A DNA stretch of 64,000 nucleotides from Achromobacter xylosoxidans (GCF_014490035.1 NZ_CP061008.1:1860001-1924000), one strand, 5' to 3'. Positions 34,994 to 46,649 are shown, counted from the first letter of the stretch. The notes: generated by a model from the letters alone, not told the origin. A program made the numbers and translations.

Positions 34994-35449
34994 TCAGCCT
35001 TCCTGGTCCAGCAGCGCGCGCAGGATGTCCCTGCGGCTGACCACGCCGACCAGCTTGCCGCTGCGGGTAACCGGGACGCGTTTGATGCCGCGCTTGAGGA
35101 TCAGGTCGGCGATCTGGGCCAGTTCCGTGTCTTCTTCCACCGTGATGACCGGGCTGCTCATGACAGAGGCGGCCGTCTGCTCGCCCAGTTGCAGGCTGTG
35201 CAGGAACTCCAGGTTCAAGGCCTCGCCTTCGGCGAGCAGGGCCAGCCAGTGGTCCACCTTTTTCTGATGCGTGCTGTCCTGGCGCCTGACCAGGTCGCCT
35301 TCGCTGACCAGCCCGATCAATTTTCCATCGTCGCCCAGCACCATCACCGCGCTGATGTTCTTGTCCAGCATCGCGCGCATGATCTGGGAAACCGGCGTTC
35401 TCGCCGTGACGCAATAGGGGTCTGGGGTCATAAGATTCCGCGCGCGCAT
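34994..35449 (-). CDS. CBS-pair protein
   Basis: 151 residues from the ATG at 35449, preceded by GGAGAG. Two CBS motifs: MRARNLMTPDPYCVTARTPV...MVLGDDGKLIGLVSEGDLVR, and ASVMSSPVITVEEDTELAQI...VTRSGKLVGVVSRRDILRAL. CBS pairs bind AMP, ATP or SAM and sense energy charge. It is comparable to the stand-alone CBS protein Hrp1 of the mycobacterial DosR regulon. It is the first gene of a small operon with the flavodoxin, behind box 5. Confidence 0.9.
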   Translation of the reverse strand: MRARNLMTPDPYCVTARTPVSQIMRAMLDKNISAVMVLGDDGKLIGLVSEGDLVRRQDSTHQKKVDHWLALLAEGEALNLEFLHSLQLGEQTAASVMSSPVITVEEDTELAQIADLILKRGIKRVPVTRSGKLVGVVSRRDILRALLDQEG

Positions 35450-35529
35450 GTTGCTCTCCAGGACGTCAAAGGCGCAACTCGTAGGTCGAGTCCGACGTTT
35501 CCATATTGAGCCTGCCGAGCCGGCGCTCC

Positions 35530-35543
35530 TTGACATTGATCAA
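35530..35543. promoter_or_regulatory. FNR-like box 5 (CBS-flavodoxin)
   Basis: TTGACATTGATCAA, both half-sites matching TTGAC or TTGAT, 80 bp before the CBS gene start. Confidence 0.7.
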
Positions 35544-35563
35544 GCATGCGCTGCGTCGCGGCG

Positions 35564-38110
35564 CTATTCCCGGCGCGCGAACCGCGCAAGAAAGAACCGG
35601 CGCTTGATCTCATGGACGGCGGCCAGGTAGCAGACGACCAGGGGGGCGAGCATGAGGTAGAAGAGCGGCGGAGGGGATACGAAGGAAAAGAAGCCGGCCA
35701 GCGGCCCCAGTGGCAGCCACAGCGCCGCGGCCACGACCAGGAAGCAGGCTGCCGCCAGCGCGCCCTGCGGCCGGCTGCGCAGCGGGTTGTGCCGGGTCCG
35801 GATGACAAAGATGACCAGCACCTGCGTGCAAAGCGATTCCACGAACCAGCAGGTCTGGAACTCGGCTTCCGTGGCCTTGAGCACATGCAGCAGCAGATAG
35901 AAGGTGATGAAGTCGAAAGCGGAACTTACCGGCCCGATGACGAACATGAACTGGCGGATCAGGCCGATATCCAGGCGGCGCGGGGAGGAGATGTCCTCCG
36001 CGTCCACGTTGTCCAGGGGAATGGGCAATTCCGACAGGTCGTACAGCATATTGTTCAGCAGGATCTGCACCGGAAGCATGGGAAGAAAGGGCAGGAACAG
36101 CGCCGCGCCGGCCATGCTGAACATATTTCCGAAGTTTGAGCTGGTACCCATCATGATGTACTTGAACACGTTCATGTAGGTGCGGCGGCCCTCCATGACG
36201 CCGTCATGCACCACTCCCAGGCTGCGCCTGAGCAGGATGACGCGGGCCGCTTCCCGCGCCACGTCCGTCGCCGACTCCACGGATATCCCGACGTCCGCGG
36301 CGTGCAGGGCCGGGGCGTCATTGATTCCATCGCCCATGTAGCCGACCGTGTGGCCGAGCTGCTTGCAGGCCAGCACCACGCGCTCCTTCTGCGCCGGCGT
36401 CATGCGGCAGAAGAGCGTGGTCTTCTCTACCAGGCCGCGCAGGGTCGCCGTGTCCATGGCGGCAAGTTCCGTCCCGGTCAGGACGCCCTCGACGGGCAGC
36501 TGCAGTTGCGCGCAGACATGGCGGGTCACGAGTTCGCTGTCGCCCGAAATGACCTTGACCTGCACGCCGCGCGCGCGCAGCGCCTTCAGCGCGGACGCGG
36601 CGCCGCGTTTCGGCGGATCCGCGAACGCGGCGTAGCCGTGCAGCACCATGTCCGAGGCATCGTCGTTGTCCACCGAGGTCCCGGCGGCCGGCATCGCTTT
36701 TGACGCGATCGCGAGCACGCGGAATCCATTGCTTTCCATGTCGTGCAGGGTCTGTCCGGCCGTTTGCCGGACGGCCTCGGTCAAGGGCGCGGGCGCGGCG
36801 TCGCCGCCGGGCGCATAGGCCGAGCAAAGGCGCAGCACGTCCTGCGGAGCGCCCTTGACGATCAGACGGACGCCGGGCGGCCCTTGCACCAGCGTTCCCG
36901 CCCAGCGCCGGTCAAAGTCGAACGGCAGCTGGGCCAGCAGGGTCCAAGCGTCCAGGGGCGCGCCGCTGGCGGACAGCACCGCCTCGTCCAGGGCGTTCTT
37001 GGCGCCCGCCAGGTAACGGCTGTTCACCTGCAACAGGGCAGCCGCGCTTGCGCTGGGCCTGCCCTCCACATCCACGGTCCGGTCCAGGCGTATCCGCGCT
37101 TCGGTGAGCGTCCCGGTCTTGTCCGTGCAGAACACATCCATGGTGCCCAGGTTCTGGATGACCGGAAGCTGCTTGACGATGACGTGCTTGCGAGCCAGTC
37201 TGATCGCCCCTCTGGCCAGGGTCACCGACACCACCATGGGCAGCAGTTCCGGCGTCAATCCCACGGCCAGGGCGATGGCGAAAAGAAAGGACTCCAGCCA
37301 TGGCCGATGGAACAGAGCGTTGATCAGCAGGACGAACAGGACCAGGAACACCGTCAGGCGCAGGATCAGGTAGCCGAAGCGCTGTATGTCCAGGTCGAAC
37401 GTCGTCGGCTTTGCGCGCCTGGAGATGTCGGCGCCGATCCTGCCCAGTTCGCTTTGCGCGCCGGTGAGCACCGCGATGGCTGTCGCGCTGCCGCTGTGGA
37501 TGGCCGTGCCGGCCAGGACAGCGCGCGGCGCATCGATAGCCTGATCCGTCCCGATATCGGTGGCGGCGGCGCTTTTCTCCACGGGGAAGGACTCGCCGGT
37601 CAGCAAGGCCTGATTGACCTGCAGATGGCGGCTGGAAACCAGCCAGGCATCCGCTGCGATGATGTCCCCGGCCTCGAGCGCGAGCAGATCGCCCGGAACC
37701 ACCGCCGTGGCGGGAATGCGAATGCTGCGGCCGTCCCGCAGCACGGTGGCCTTTTGCGCGACGGATTGCTGGAGCTTCAACTCGGCCTGGGCGCTGCGCC
37801 TTTCCTGGTAGGCGTCGAGCGTGACGCTCACCAGCACGATGCCCGCGATTATCAGGGCGTTGCCGAGTTCTCCCAGGGACGCCGAGACGGCGCCGGCGAT
37901 CAGGAGGATGAGAACCAGCGGGCTTGCGAATCGGCGCAGAAGAAATACGGCGCCCTCCCGCAGGCGGGCAAGCCGCGGCTTGGGCGGCGCCAATGCCTGC
38001 CGGCGGGATGCCTCCTGGGAGTCGAGGCCTAGGCTGGTGCAGCCCAGGCGCGCGTAGAGCGCCTGCTCGTCCTCGTTCCACCAGGGATAGACGTCAGGCC
38101 GTTCATCCAT
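35564..38110 (-). CDS. mgtA: P-type Mg2+-transporting ATPase (MgtA-like, P3B)
   Basis: 848 residues with GGAGG before the ATG. Phosphorylated D330 in CTDKTGTLTE, TGES dephosphorylation motif at 171-174, the TM4 motif TPELLPM (286-292) typical of MgtA/MgtB, and the hinge GDGINDAPAL. About ten membrane segments, four of them C-terminal. It imports Mg2+ across the inner membrane. It lies 15 bp downstream of the second UspA gene and shares its FNR-like promoter; in the mycobacterial DosR set the corresponding ATPase is CtpF (a different subgroup). Confidence 0.92.
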   Translation of the reverse strand: MDERPDVYPWWNEDEQALYARLGCTSLGLDSQEASRRQALAPPKPRLARLREGAVFLLRRFASPLVLILLIAGAVSASLGELGNALIIAGIVLVSVTLDAYQERRSAQAELKLQQSVAQKATVLRDGRSIRIPATAVVPGDLLALEAGDIIAADAWLVSSRHLQVNQALLTGESFPVEKSAAATDIGTDQAIDAPRAVLAGTAIHSGSATAIAVLTGAQSELGRIGADISRRAKPTTFDLDIQRFGYLILRLTVFLVLFVLLINALFHRPWLESFLFAIALAVGLTPELLPMVVSVTLARGAIRLARKHVIVKQLPVIQNLGTMDVFCTDKTGTLTEARIRLDRTVDVEGRPSASAAALLQVNSRYLAGAKNALDEAVLSASGAPLDAWTLLAQLPFDFDRRWAGTLVQGPPGVRLIVKGAPQDVLRLCSAYAPGGDAAPAPLTEAVRQTAGQTLHDMESNGFRVLAIASKAMPAAGTSVDNDDASDMVLHGYAAFADPPKRGAASALKALRARGVQVKVISGDSELVTRHVCAQLQLPVEGVLTGTELAAMDTATLRGLVEKTTLFCRMTPAQKERVVLACKQLGHTVGYMGDGINDAPALHAADVGISVESATDVAREAARVILLRRSLGVVHDGVMEGRRTYMNVFKYIMMGTSSNFGNMFSMAGAALFLPFLPMLPVQILLNNMLYDLSELPIPLDNVDAEDISSPRRLDIGLIRQFMFVIGPVSSAFDFITFYLLLHVLKATEAEFQTCWFVESLCTQVLVIFVIRTRHNPLRSRPQGALAAACFLVVAAALWLPLGPLAGFFSFVSPPPLFYLMLAPLVVCYLAAVHEIKRRFFLARFARRE

Positions 38111-38125
38111 CGGACCTCCGCGCGG

Positions 38126-38584
38126 TCACGCGGTGCCGGCGGGGGCTCGCACCAGCAGGACGGGCACGGGGGCTCCCCGCAGGATTCCTTCCGCGCTGCT
38201 GCCCAGAACCATGCGGCGCACGCCCCGGCGGCCGTGCGTGCCGATGACGATCAGATCGGCCTTCCAGCTTTCCGCCTCCGCGATCACGCGCTGCTGCACG
38301 GTCTTGTCCAGGTTTTCATAGAGCACGCCTTCCACGATGATGCCTTGCTCCCGGACCGCAGCCATGCCTTTTTCAAGGATCTCGGCGCCGCTTTTCCGGA
38401 GCAGATCCAGCAACTCGCCGGCATAGTAGCCATAGGAGTCCACAGCCAGGGCGAACGACAGCTCATCGATTACATGAATCAGGCGCAGGCTGCCATGAGT
38501 GAGCTGGGCCAGGCGTATCGCTTCGTTCAGACCCAGGTCCGAGGTGGCGCTGCCATCGATGGGTACCAATATGCGTTGATACAT
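38126..38584 (-). CDS. universal stress protein (UspA family), copy 2
   Basis: 152 residues from the ATG at 38584. It begins MYQRILVPIDGSATSDLGL and carries the ATP loop GTHGRRGVRRMVLGSSAEGILRG. It is the close paralogue of the UspA at 25799-26257 and probably arose by duplication inside this island. It is followed at 15 bp by mgtA and preceded at 55 bp by box 6. Confidence 0.93.
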   Translation of the reverse strand: MYQRILVPIDGSATSDLGLNEAIRLAQLTHGSLRLIHVIDELSFALAVDSYGYYAGELLDLLRKSGAEILEKGMAAVREQGIIVEGVLYENLDKTVQQRVIAEAESWKADLIVIGTHGRRGVRRMVLGSSAEGILRGAPVPVLLVRAPAGTA

Positions 38585-38639
38585 GACTGTCTCCGGAAGA
38601 GGGGATGCGCAAAGTATCGGCCTTTGGAAGCGGCGGATC

Positions 38640-38653
38640 TTGACCGGAGTCAA
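38640..38653. promoter_or_regulatory. FNR-like box 6 (uspA-mgtA)
   Basis: TTGACCGGAGTCAA, a perfect TTGAC-N4-GTCAA dyad 55 bp before the UspA start. It ends 1 bp from the stop of the upstream L,D-transpeptidase gene. Confidence 0.75.
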
Positions 38654-38654
38654 G

Positions 38655-39475
38655 TCACTTTGCGACAGCGCGCCCAGGGGCGGACCAGTCCGGCCGGTCC
38701 TCGCGTTTGGTGTCCACGATGATCAGGTAGCGCCCGGCGCCAGGGACCGGGGTTCTGTCGCGCAGCAGTACCCAGGGACGAGAGATCAGGTCCGCCGCAA
38801 GCTCATAGTCGGCGTCCAGCAGGCCATAGCTGTCCAGCAGGCGGTTGAGGGTGGCCGGTATGCGGATGCAGCCTTTGGACTGCGGCGTTCCCAGCTTGGG
38901 TTCGAGCAGGACCGGGTCCGTCGCGTGCATTTGCAGGCGCATCGTGCTGGCGCCGCTATTGCCCCATCCCCGGTTTGCCTGCTGCCAGCCGAAATCGTAG
39001 ATCCGCATGCCTTTCGCGCCGTAGCCCAGTATCCCGTTCGCGTTCTTCGTGCCCAGGGCGCGGAAGTCGGGGTTCGCCAAGGAGTGCGCGAACACGCCGG
39101 TGGGCGTCTCGAAATGGTCGAACTGGCCGACTTTTCCGGTCGAGACGGAGGAGGCGCCCACATAGACGGGCGGACCGGCGGCGGGCAGCCAATAGAGCAG
39201 CACGGCCTGGACCCTGGCGTTCCTGTCGACCAGCAGGACATACTGCGAGCCAAGCAGACCGACGCCGGCATCGGCCAGGGCCTGCAGCGCCAGGCCGCCA
39301 TAGCGCGCCTGGTCGCTGGCGGACACCTGGAGCGCGGGCATGACTTCCAGGCGAAAGGCGCGGGCCACGTCCTCGGGCGTGGGCTGGGCCGACACCTGGG
39401 ATGCCGCGGCCGCGCACAGGAGCGTGGCCGCGGCGGTGCGTACCGCGCGGGCGGCAAGTCCGGATGCGCCGGGAA

Positions 39476-39503
<28 letters not shown>
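38655..39503 (-). CDS. L,D-transpeptidase (YkuD domain), secreted
   Basis: 282 residues from the ATG at 39503, preferred because AAGGACGC precedes it; the next ATG (39479) overlaps the ATPase stop by ATGA. A signal peptide (RTAAATLLCAAAASQVSAQ) directs it to the periplasm. The YkuD catalytic stretch is GTPQSKGCIRIPATLNRL, with the nucleophile Cys in SKGC and upstream His in MRLQMHATDP. Such enzymes form 3-3 cross-links or attach lipoproteins to peptidoglycan, making walls resistant in stationary phase. A Lys replaces the usual His of SHGC. It terminates the UspA - P-type ATPase operon. Confidence 0.85.
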
Positions 39504-41941
<2,438 letters not shown>

Positions 41942-41952
41942 GGCTCATTGGC

Positions 41953-42378
41953 CTAATTGACCAGCACCACCGGGATGTGAACCGTGTGCAGCACCTTCAA
42001 GGTGGTCGAACCCAGCAACAGGCTGCCGGCCGCGCCCAGTCCGCGCGAACCCATGACGATATGGTCGCATCCCTGCTCGGTGGCATAGGCCTTGATGGAC
42101 TCGGCGACGTTGCCGATCCGTGTCGCCCTTTGATAGAGGATTCCTGACCGGTCCAGCAGGACCTCCGACTCCGCCAGGGCCATCTTCGATTCGTCGTCGT
42201 AGTACTCCTGGATCGCCTCCGGCTCAAAAAAGGCCAATACCGCTCCCGAAACAATGGGCATTTGCACGTTCAGCAGGTGTATGGAGCAAGGGCCGTGTTC
42301 GCGCACATGGTCGACCATATAGCGCACGGCGCGCAGGGAGTTGCCCGATCCATCCACGGGAATAAGTACGTTTTTCAC
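41953..42378 (-). CDS. universal stress protein (UspA family), divergent member
   Basis: 141 residues from a GTG at 42378 with GGAGG 4 bp before it. The Usp fold is seen in VKNVLIPVDGSGNSLRAVRY and the ATP loop GSRGLGAAGSLLLGSTTLKVLH. It is not close to the two paralogues above. It heads an operon with the P2-like ATPase and L,D-transpeptidase, 80 bp after box 7. Confidence 0.9.
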   Translation of the reverse strand: MKNVLIPVDGSGNSLRAVRYMVDHVREHGPCSIHLLNVQMPIVSGAVLAFFEPEAIQEYYDDESKMALAESEVLLDRSGILYQRATRIGNVAESIKAYATEQGCDHIVMGSRGLGAAGSLLLGSTTLKVLHTVHIPVVLVN

Positions 42379-42458
42379 GGCGCCTCCGATAGAAGTTGAT
42401 GCCCGGGCCGCATGGCCCCGCATTTATTGCCATCATCGCGCGCATCCCGCAGTTGAAA

Positions 42459-42472
42459 TTGACGCCGGTCAA
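42459..42472. promoter_or_regulatory. FNR-like box 7 (uspA - P-type ATPase - L,D-transpeptidase)
   Basis: TTGACGCCGGTCAA, a perfect TTGAC-N4-GTCAA dyad 80 bp before the GTG start. Confidence 0.75.
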
Positions 42473-42544
42473 GTTGTCGCCCGATTGCTTCAACGCAGCC
42501 GGCGAGGCTTGCGCATGGGCGGAACTCTTGTCCCCGTTTTCTGG

Positions 42545-42558
42545 ATGACAAAGGTCAA
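42545..42558. promoter_or_regulatory. FNR-like box 8 (hsp20 - double-Usp)
   Basis: ATGACAAAGGTCAA, one mismatch, 81 bp before the Hsp20 start on the other side of the divergent promoter from box 7. Confidence 0.65.
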
Positions 42559-42639
42559 CTTGGGCGCCGCACGCTGGAGCAACATGGAAAGGCGGGTGTA
42601 CCTGAGCCCGCCTCTCATCATCATGGAAAGGAGATAACC

Positions 42640-43065
42640 ATGTCGCGATTGACGCAATACAGCCCATTCATGAGTGAACCGTTGTCGGACGTATTCCAGG
42701 CGTTCCTGCGGCCGATTCGACAGAACCTGGATGAACAGACTCCACGGATGGATATCGACGTCACCGAGGCGGGCGACAAGTATGTCCTGAAGGCGGAGGT
42801 TCCCGGGATAGACAAGAAGGACATTTCGGTGGAGATCGATGGAAACACCGTGATGATCTCGGCCAACAAGGAAAAGAGCAGCGAAACGAAAGAGGCGGGG
42901 AACGTCGTCCGCCAGGAGCGCTTCTGGGGGCGGATCCAACGCTCGGTATCGCTGGCCAGCCCGATAGACCAGGCGGCGGCCAAGGCGGTCTGCGAGAACG
43001 GCGTGCTGATCCTGACCCTGCCCAAGGCGGCTGGAAGCCGGAACAAGACGCTGCAGATCGAATGA
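42640..43065 (+). CDS. small heat-shock protein (Hsp20/alpha-crystallin)
   Basis: 141 residues with AAGGAG before the ATG. The alpha-crystallin domain spans about 35-130 (MDIDVTEAGDKYVLKAEVPG ... VSLASPIDQAAAKAVCENGVL), with the closing LTLPK. Its C-terminal I-x-I tail is reduced to LQIE. It is an ATP-independent holdase. In Mycobacterium the orthologue type (Acr) is the dominant DosR product, and here too it lies in the island behind an FNR-like box. Confidence 0.93.
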   Translation: MSRLTQYSPFMSEPLSDVFQAFLRPIRQNLDEQTPRMDIDVTEAGDKYVLKAEVPGIDKKDISVEIDGNTVMISANKEKSSETKEAGNVVRQERFWGRIQRSVSLASPIDQAAAKAVCENGVLILTLPKAAGSRNKTLQIE

Positions 43066-43111
43066 AGCGCATTTCGCCCGGCAAGTCCTTTCGCTTTCCG
43101 TAGAGGTAATC

Positions 43112-43945
43112 ATGTATCGCCGAATTGCCGTTCATCTAGACCATGGATTCGATTGTTCTCGCCGGGTCGAATTCTCCCTGCAACTCGCCCGCGCCAATGA
43201 CGCTCATCTGACCGGGATATTTGCCAGCTACATCTCGCCCGGCTATTTCTACGATGAGGCAGGCCTGTGGGTCCGTTCCATGGACATGGCCAAGCAGATA
43301 AACGAGAAAGGGCGCACGGCTGTCGAGCTGACGTTCAGTCAGGCCGCACGCGAGAGCGGCGTGGCGGCTTCATGGCGGCAGGGCGAGGACGCGCCTGCGG
43401 AATGTGTCGTCACCCATGCCCGCTGTTCCGATGTCCTGGTCATCAGTCAGGAGAATCGAAACGACGTGGACGCGGCTGTCGGCAATTACTTCGTGGAGCA
43501 GGTCTTGATGTCCGCGGGGCGGCCCGTCATCGTGTTGCCCTCGGCCGGCAAGTTCAATGGGGCGGGCGCCCGGGTGCTGTATTGCTGGAACCGTAGCCGG
43601 GAGGCCGCTCGTGCGATCGCCGACGCGGCTCCGCTTCTGCGCAATGCGAACGCCCTGGCCGTTCTGACGACGGACGACCTGGATGCCAGCGGGGGCGCGC
43701 AAGTGCCGTTCGAAGACCTGGCGGCGTACTGCGCCTGCCATGGCTTTCCTTTGCCGGAACACCAATCCCGCAGCACGAACGAGATAGACGTGGGTGACGT
43801 CATCCTGAGCACAGCCGCCGATTTCAACGCGGATCTGATCGTCATGGGCGCGTATGGACACAGCCGCATGCGCCAATGGGTGATGGGTGGCGCCACGCGT
43901 TCGCTGCTCGCCGCCATGACGGTTCCGGTCCTGTTCTCCCACTGA
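43112..43945 (+). CDS. tandem-type universal stress protein
   Basis: 277 residues, two Usp halves. The N-terminal one begins MYRRIAVHLDHGFDCSRRVE and is degenerate at its ATP loop, whereas the C-terminal one (about 155-277) ends with GAYGHSRMRQWVMGGATRSL, resembling an ATP-binding loop. It follows hsp20 by 46 bp and is likely co-transcribed with it from box 8. Confidence 0.87.
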   Translation: MYRRIAVHLDHGFDCSRRVEFSLQLARANDAHLTGIFASYISPGYFYDEAGLWVRSMDMAKQINEKGRTAVELTFSQAARESGVAASWRQGEDAPAECVVTHARCSDVLVISQENRNDVDAAVGNYFVEQVLMSAGRPVIVLPSAGKFNGAGARVLYCWNRSREAARAIADAAPLLRNANALAVLTTDDLDASGGAQVPFEDLAAYCACHGFPLPEHQSRSTNEIDVGDVILSTAADFNADLIVMGAYGHSRMRQWVMGGATRSLLAAMTVPVLFSH

Positions 43946-43952
43946 GGCTTGC

Positions 43953-43974
43953 GGGGAACGCATATGCGCTCCCC
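43953..43974. terminator. 22-bp hairpin between convergent genes
   Basis: GGGGA-A-CGCATATGCG-C-TCCCC, one internal mismatch, lies 8 bp after the tandem-Usp stop and 31 bp before the stop of the convergent small gene. No T-run is attached, so terminator function is tentative. Confidence 0.4.
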
Positions 43975-44004
43975 GGCAGCGGCCAGGAAGCGAGCGGCGC
44001 CGGG

Positions 44005-44250
44005 CTAGATTCCGTTCTCCTGGAGATCGCGGCGCCGGCGCGTTCTGACGATCGTTCCGTCGGGAAGCTGGTAGGTTCCGGATCCGATCTGGTCGACCAA
44101 TTGCCCGTCGGGCAGGCAGCAGTAAAAGAACGTGTTCGCAGGCGCTTCCTGCGGCCGCAGCTGACTGCGTCGTTCGATTCTGTAGGTGGTTCCGTCCGCG
44201 GCAACGGCGATGACGGCGATGGCGTTTCGGGAGCGGGGTGGCGTGATCAC
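44005..44250 (-). CDS. small hypothetical protein, 81 residues
   Basis: Read from a GTG at 44250 preceded by AAGGAGA at 5-bp spacing, a strong start. The product has a region AVIAVAADGTTYRIERRSQL then FFYCCLPDGQLVDQIGSGTY with repeated DG turn motifs (DGTTY, DGQLV, DGTIV), which suggests a small beta-sheet domain. It does not belong to a family I recognise. Box 9 lies 174 bp upstream on its side and 119 bp on the side of the alcohol dehydrogenase, so either could use it. Confidence 0.6.
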   Translation of the reverse strand: MITPPRSRNAIAVIAVAADGTTYRIERRSQLRPQEAPANTFFYCCLPDGQLVDQIGSGTYQLPDGTIVRTRRRRDLQENGI

Positions 44251-44557
44251 GGGTTCTCCTTGGAACGAGTGGGGCTTCCTGGCAGAGGCGATGATGGGAA
44301 GGCCAGGATCGCGTTGCCGTGAGTGCTGCAGGCCGCCAATGACGGGGCGGGGATATGAGTGCCGCCCTGCTGGGGCCATGGCCAGTGGCACAGCGTCAAG
44401 ATACATGCCCCATGCGCGGAAAAATTGACCTCGGTCAAGTTTCCCCCGGTTCCGTCTTTTAAGCTGAAAGCACGTCTCGCGGTCCGATGGCGACAGGGGC
44501 GTACCCTCGCGCGCGCCGAAAATTGAACCATCCCCGTTTCAGAGCAGGAGATAAGCC
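44251..44557. other. 307-bp divergent intergenic region with FNR-like box
   Basis: No further gene seen. It includes box 9 at 44425-44438 and the start signals for the small gene (minus) and the alcohol dehydrogenase (plus). Confidence 0.5.
44425..44438. promoter_or_regulatory. FNR-like box 9 (zinc alcohol dehydrogenase)
   Basis: TTGACCTCGGTCAA, a perfect TTGAC-N4-GTCAA dyad 119 bp before the alcohol dehydrogenase start. Confidence 0.75.
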
Positions 44558-45658
44558 ATGACCTCCATGATGAAAGCAGTCGTGTTTGCCGGGAAGGATC
44601 ACATCGAAATACGGGAAAAGCGCATTCCGGACGTCGGCCCGAACGACGCGCTGCTGAAGATCACGACCACGACCATTTGCGGCACCGATATCCATATCGT
44701 CAAGGGCGAGTATCCCGTAAAGCCTGGCCTGACCATCGGCCACGAACCGGTAGGCGTCATCGAGAAACTGGGAAGCGCCGTGACGGGCTACGCCGAGGGC
44801 CAGCGCGTGATCGCCGGCGCAATCTGTCCGAACTTCAATTCATACGCCGCCCAGGACGGCGCCCCTTCCCAGGACGGCAGCTATCTGGTGGCCAGCGGCA
44901 TGTGCGGATGCCACGGATACCGCGCCACCGCGGGATGGCGGTTCGGCAACATGATCGATGGCGCCCAGGCCGAGTACCTGCTGGTTCCCGACGCGCAGGC
45001 CAACCTGGCGCCGGTGCCGGACAGCTTGAGCGACGAGCAGGTGCTGATGTGCCCGGACATCATGTCCACCGGATTCAAAGGCGCCGAGAACGCCAACATC
45101 CGCATAGGCGACACGGTGGCCGTGTTCGCGCAAGGCCCGATAGGACTTTGCGCGGCCGCAGGCGCCCGGCTGCTGGGGGCGACCACTGTCATCGGCGTGG
45201 ACGGCAATGCGCAGCGCCTGGAAATATCGCGCTCGTGGGGCGCGGACATCGTCCTGAACTTCCATGACTGCGACGTCGTGGAGGAAATCTTGCGGCTGAC
45301 GGGCGGAAAAGGGGTGGATTCCGCCATTGAAGCGTTGGGACAGCAGAGCACCTTTGAATCCGCCTTGCGCGTATTGAAGCCGGGAGGAACGCTGTCCAGC
45401 CTGGGCGTTTATTCCAGCGACCTGAAGATTCCGGTGTCCGCGTTCGCGGCTGGACTGGGCGACCACAGGATCAACACCGCGCTCTGCCCCGGCGGAAAGG
45501 AGCGTATGCGCCGCCTCATGAGCGTTCTGGAATCAGGCCGCCTGGACCTCGCAAAAATGGTCACGCACCGCTATACCCTCGACCAGATTGCGGACGCCTA
45601 CGATCTCTTCGCAAACCAGCGCGATAACGTGTTGAAGGTCGCCATCCAGCCTTCTTGA
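44558..45658 (+). CDS. zinc-dependent alcohol dehydrogenase, secondary-alcohol type
   Basis: 366 residues with AGGAG before the ATG. Catalytic zinc ligands are C41 in ICGTDIH and the GHE of TIGHEPVGVIE; the four-cysteine structural-zinc loop is replaced by a CGCHG patch, as in the NADP-dependent secondary alcohol dehydrogenases of the Clostridium beijerinckii group. The dinucleotide motif is FAQGPIGLCAAAGARL. It would reduce aldehydes or ketones, e.g. for redox balance. It is a single-gene unit, followed by a phosphoribosyltransferase after 88 bp. Confidence 0.9.
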   Translation: MTSMMKAVVFAGKDHIEIREKRIPDVGPNDALLKITTTTICGTDIHIVKGEYPVKPGLTIGHEPVGVIEKLGSAVTGYAEGQRVIAGAICPNFNSYAAQDGAPSQDGSYLVASGMCGCHGYRATAGWRFGNMIDGAQAEYLLVPDAQANLAPVPDSLSDEQVLMCPDIMSTGFKGAENANIRIGDTVAVFAQGPIGLCAAAGARLLGATTVIGVDGNAQRLEISRSWGADIVLNFHDCDVVEEILRLTGGKGVDSAIEALGQQSTFESALRVLKPGGTLSSLGVYSSDLKIPVSAFAAGLGDHRINTALCPGGKERMRRLMSVLESGRLDLAKMVTHRYTLDQIADAYDLFANQRDNVLKVAIQPS

Positions 45659-45746
45659 ATGCTCTTCGTTCCCGGCCCGGGTACGGACGCCGCGGGATAA
45701 CGGCATGCCGGCCCGGAATGCAGCAGTCTGCGGCGTAGGTGCTCTG

Positions 45747-46436
45747 ATGAATATTTCCTTCAAGAACCGGCGGGAGGCCGGGGTGTTGCTGGCGCGCCTG
45801 CTGATGCGGTACGCAGGCCGTCCAGACGTGATCGTGCTGGCGTTGCCACGGGGCGGCGTGCCGGTGGGGTTCCAGGTCGCCGCGGCGCTGGACGCGCCGC
45901 TTGATGTCGTGATGGTGCGCAAGATCGGAATGCCCGGGTATCCCGAGTATGCGATCGGCGCGATAAGCGGCGATCAGACTCTGTTTCAATCCGAGGCTAT
46001 CGAGGCTTACGGCATCTCGCCGGGCGCGATAGAGCCTATCGTTCTGCGCGAGCGCAAGGAAATCGAGCGCCGTGAAGCCTTGTATCGCGCGGGGAGGCCG
46101 CCGCCGCAGTTGCAGGGCAAGATCGCCATACTGGTCGATGACGGCCTTGCGACCGGCTCGACCATGCGCGTGGCCCTGCGGTCCATACGCAAGGCGGGAC
46201 CGGCAAGAATCGTGGTCGCGGTGCCGGTCGCCGCTGCCGAGACCCGGCAGCAGCTTGCGGACGAGGCGGATGAAATGATCTGCATCGGCACGCCGGTTCC
46301 GTTCTATGGCGTGGGGCAATGGTACGAGGACTTCGAGCAGACCGAGGATGACGAGGTCATACGTCTGCTGCGGGAAGCGGAGCGTAGCCACCCGCTTTCC
46401 GCATGGACCGCGGCTTCTGCGCCGCATCGCGGCTGA
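45747..46436 (+). CDS. phosphoribosyltransferase-domain protein
   Basis: 229 residues. PRPP motif IAILVDDGLATGSTMRVAL (about 130-148), with upstream VIVLALPRGGVPVGFQVAAAL and VRKIGMPGYPEYAIGAI that belong to the 'phosphoribosyltransferase/dienelactone hydrolase-like' family of unknown substrate. These genes often neighbour UspA and Hsp20 genes. An in-frame codon 42 bp upstream is possible, but the ATG at 45747 has AGGTG before it. Confidence 0.87.
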   Translation: MNISFKNRREAGVLLARLLMRYAGRPDVIVLALPRGGVPVGFQVAAALDAPLDVVMVRKIGMPGYPEYAIGAISGDQTLFQSEAIEAYGISPGAIEPIVLRERKEIERREALYRAGRPPPQLQGKIAILVDDGLATGSTMRVALRSIRKAGPARIVVAVPVAAAETRQQLADEADEMICIGTPVPFYGVGQWYEDFEQTEDDEVIRLLREAERSHPLSAWTAASAPHRG

Positions 46437-46547
46437 TGCCCGTTCGGGCCCAAGGCAGACAGACCATGGAAACGACAAGCAATGCTTGCTCGAGAAGATC
46501 GGCGACGCACATGCCACGGCGTGTCGCCGACAGGTTCGGCCAGTATG

Positions 46548-46561
46548 TTGACGATTGTCAA
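46548..46561. promoter_or_regulatory. FNR-like box 10 (Met-rich periplasmic protein)
   Basis: TTGACGATTGTCAA, a perfect TTGAC-N4-GTCAA dyad 88 bp before the ATG. Confidence 0.75.
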
Positions 46562-46649
46562 TGTTCATCATACAGACCGATATACGCTGGCTCTGATCAT
46601 CCTTTCAGCGCCGAAGCCGTTGGGGATACCAACCACATGGAGACCGATC

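Noticed and set aside
36743..38032. 429-codon plus-strand frame opposite mgtA
   Set aside because: Shadow of the P-type ATPase; composition dominated by Gln, Arg, Gly.
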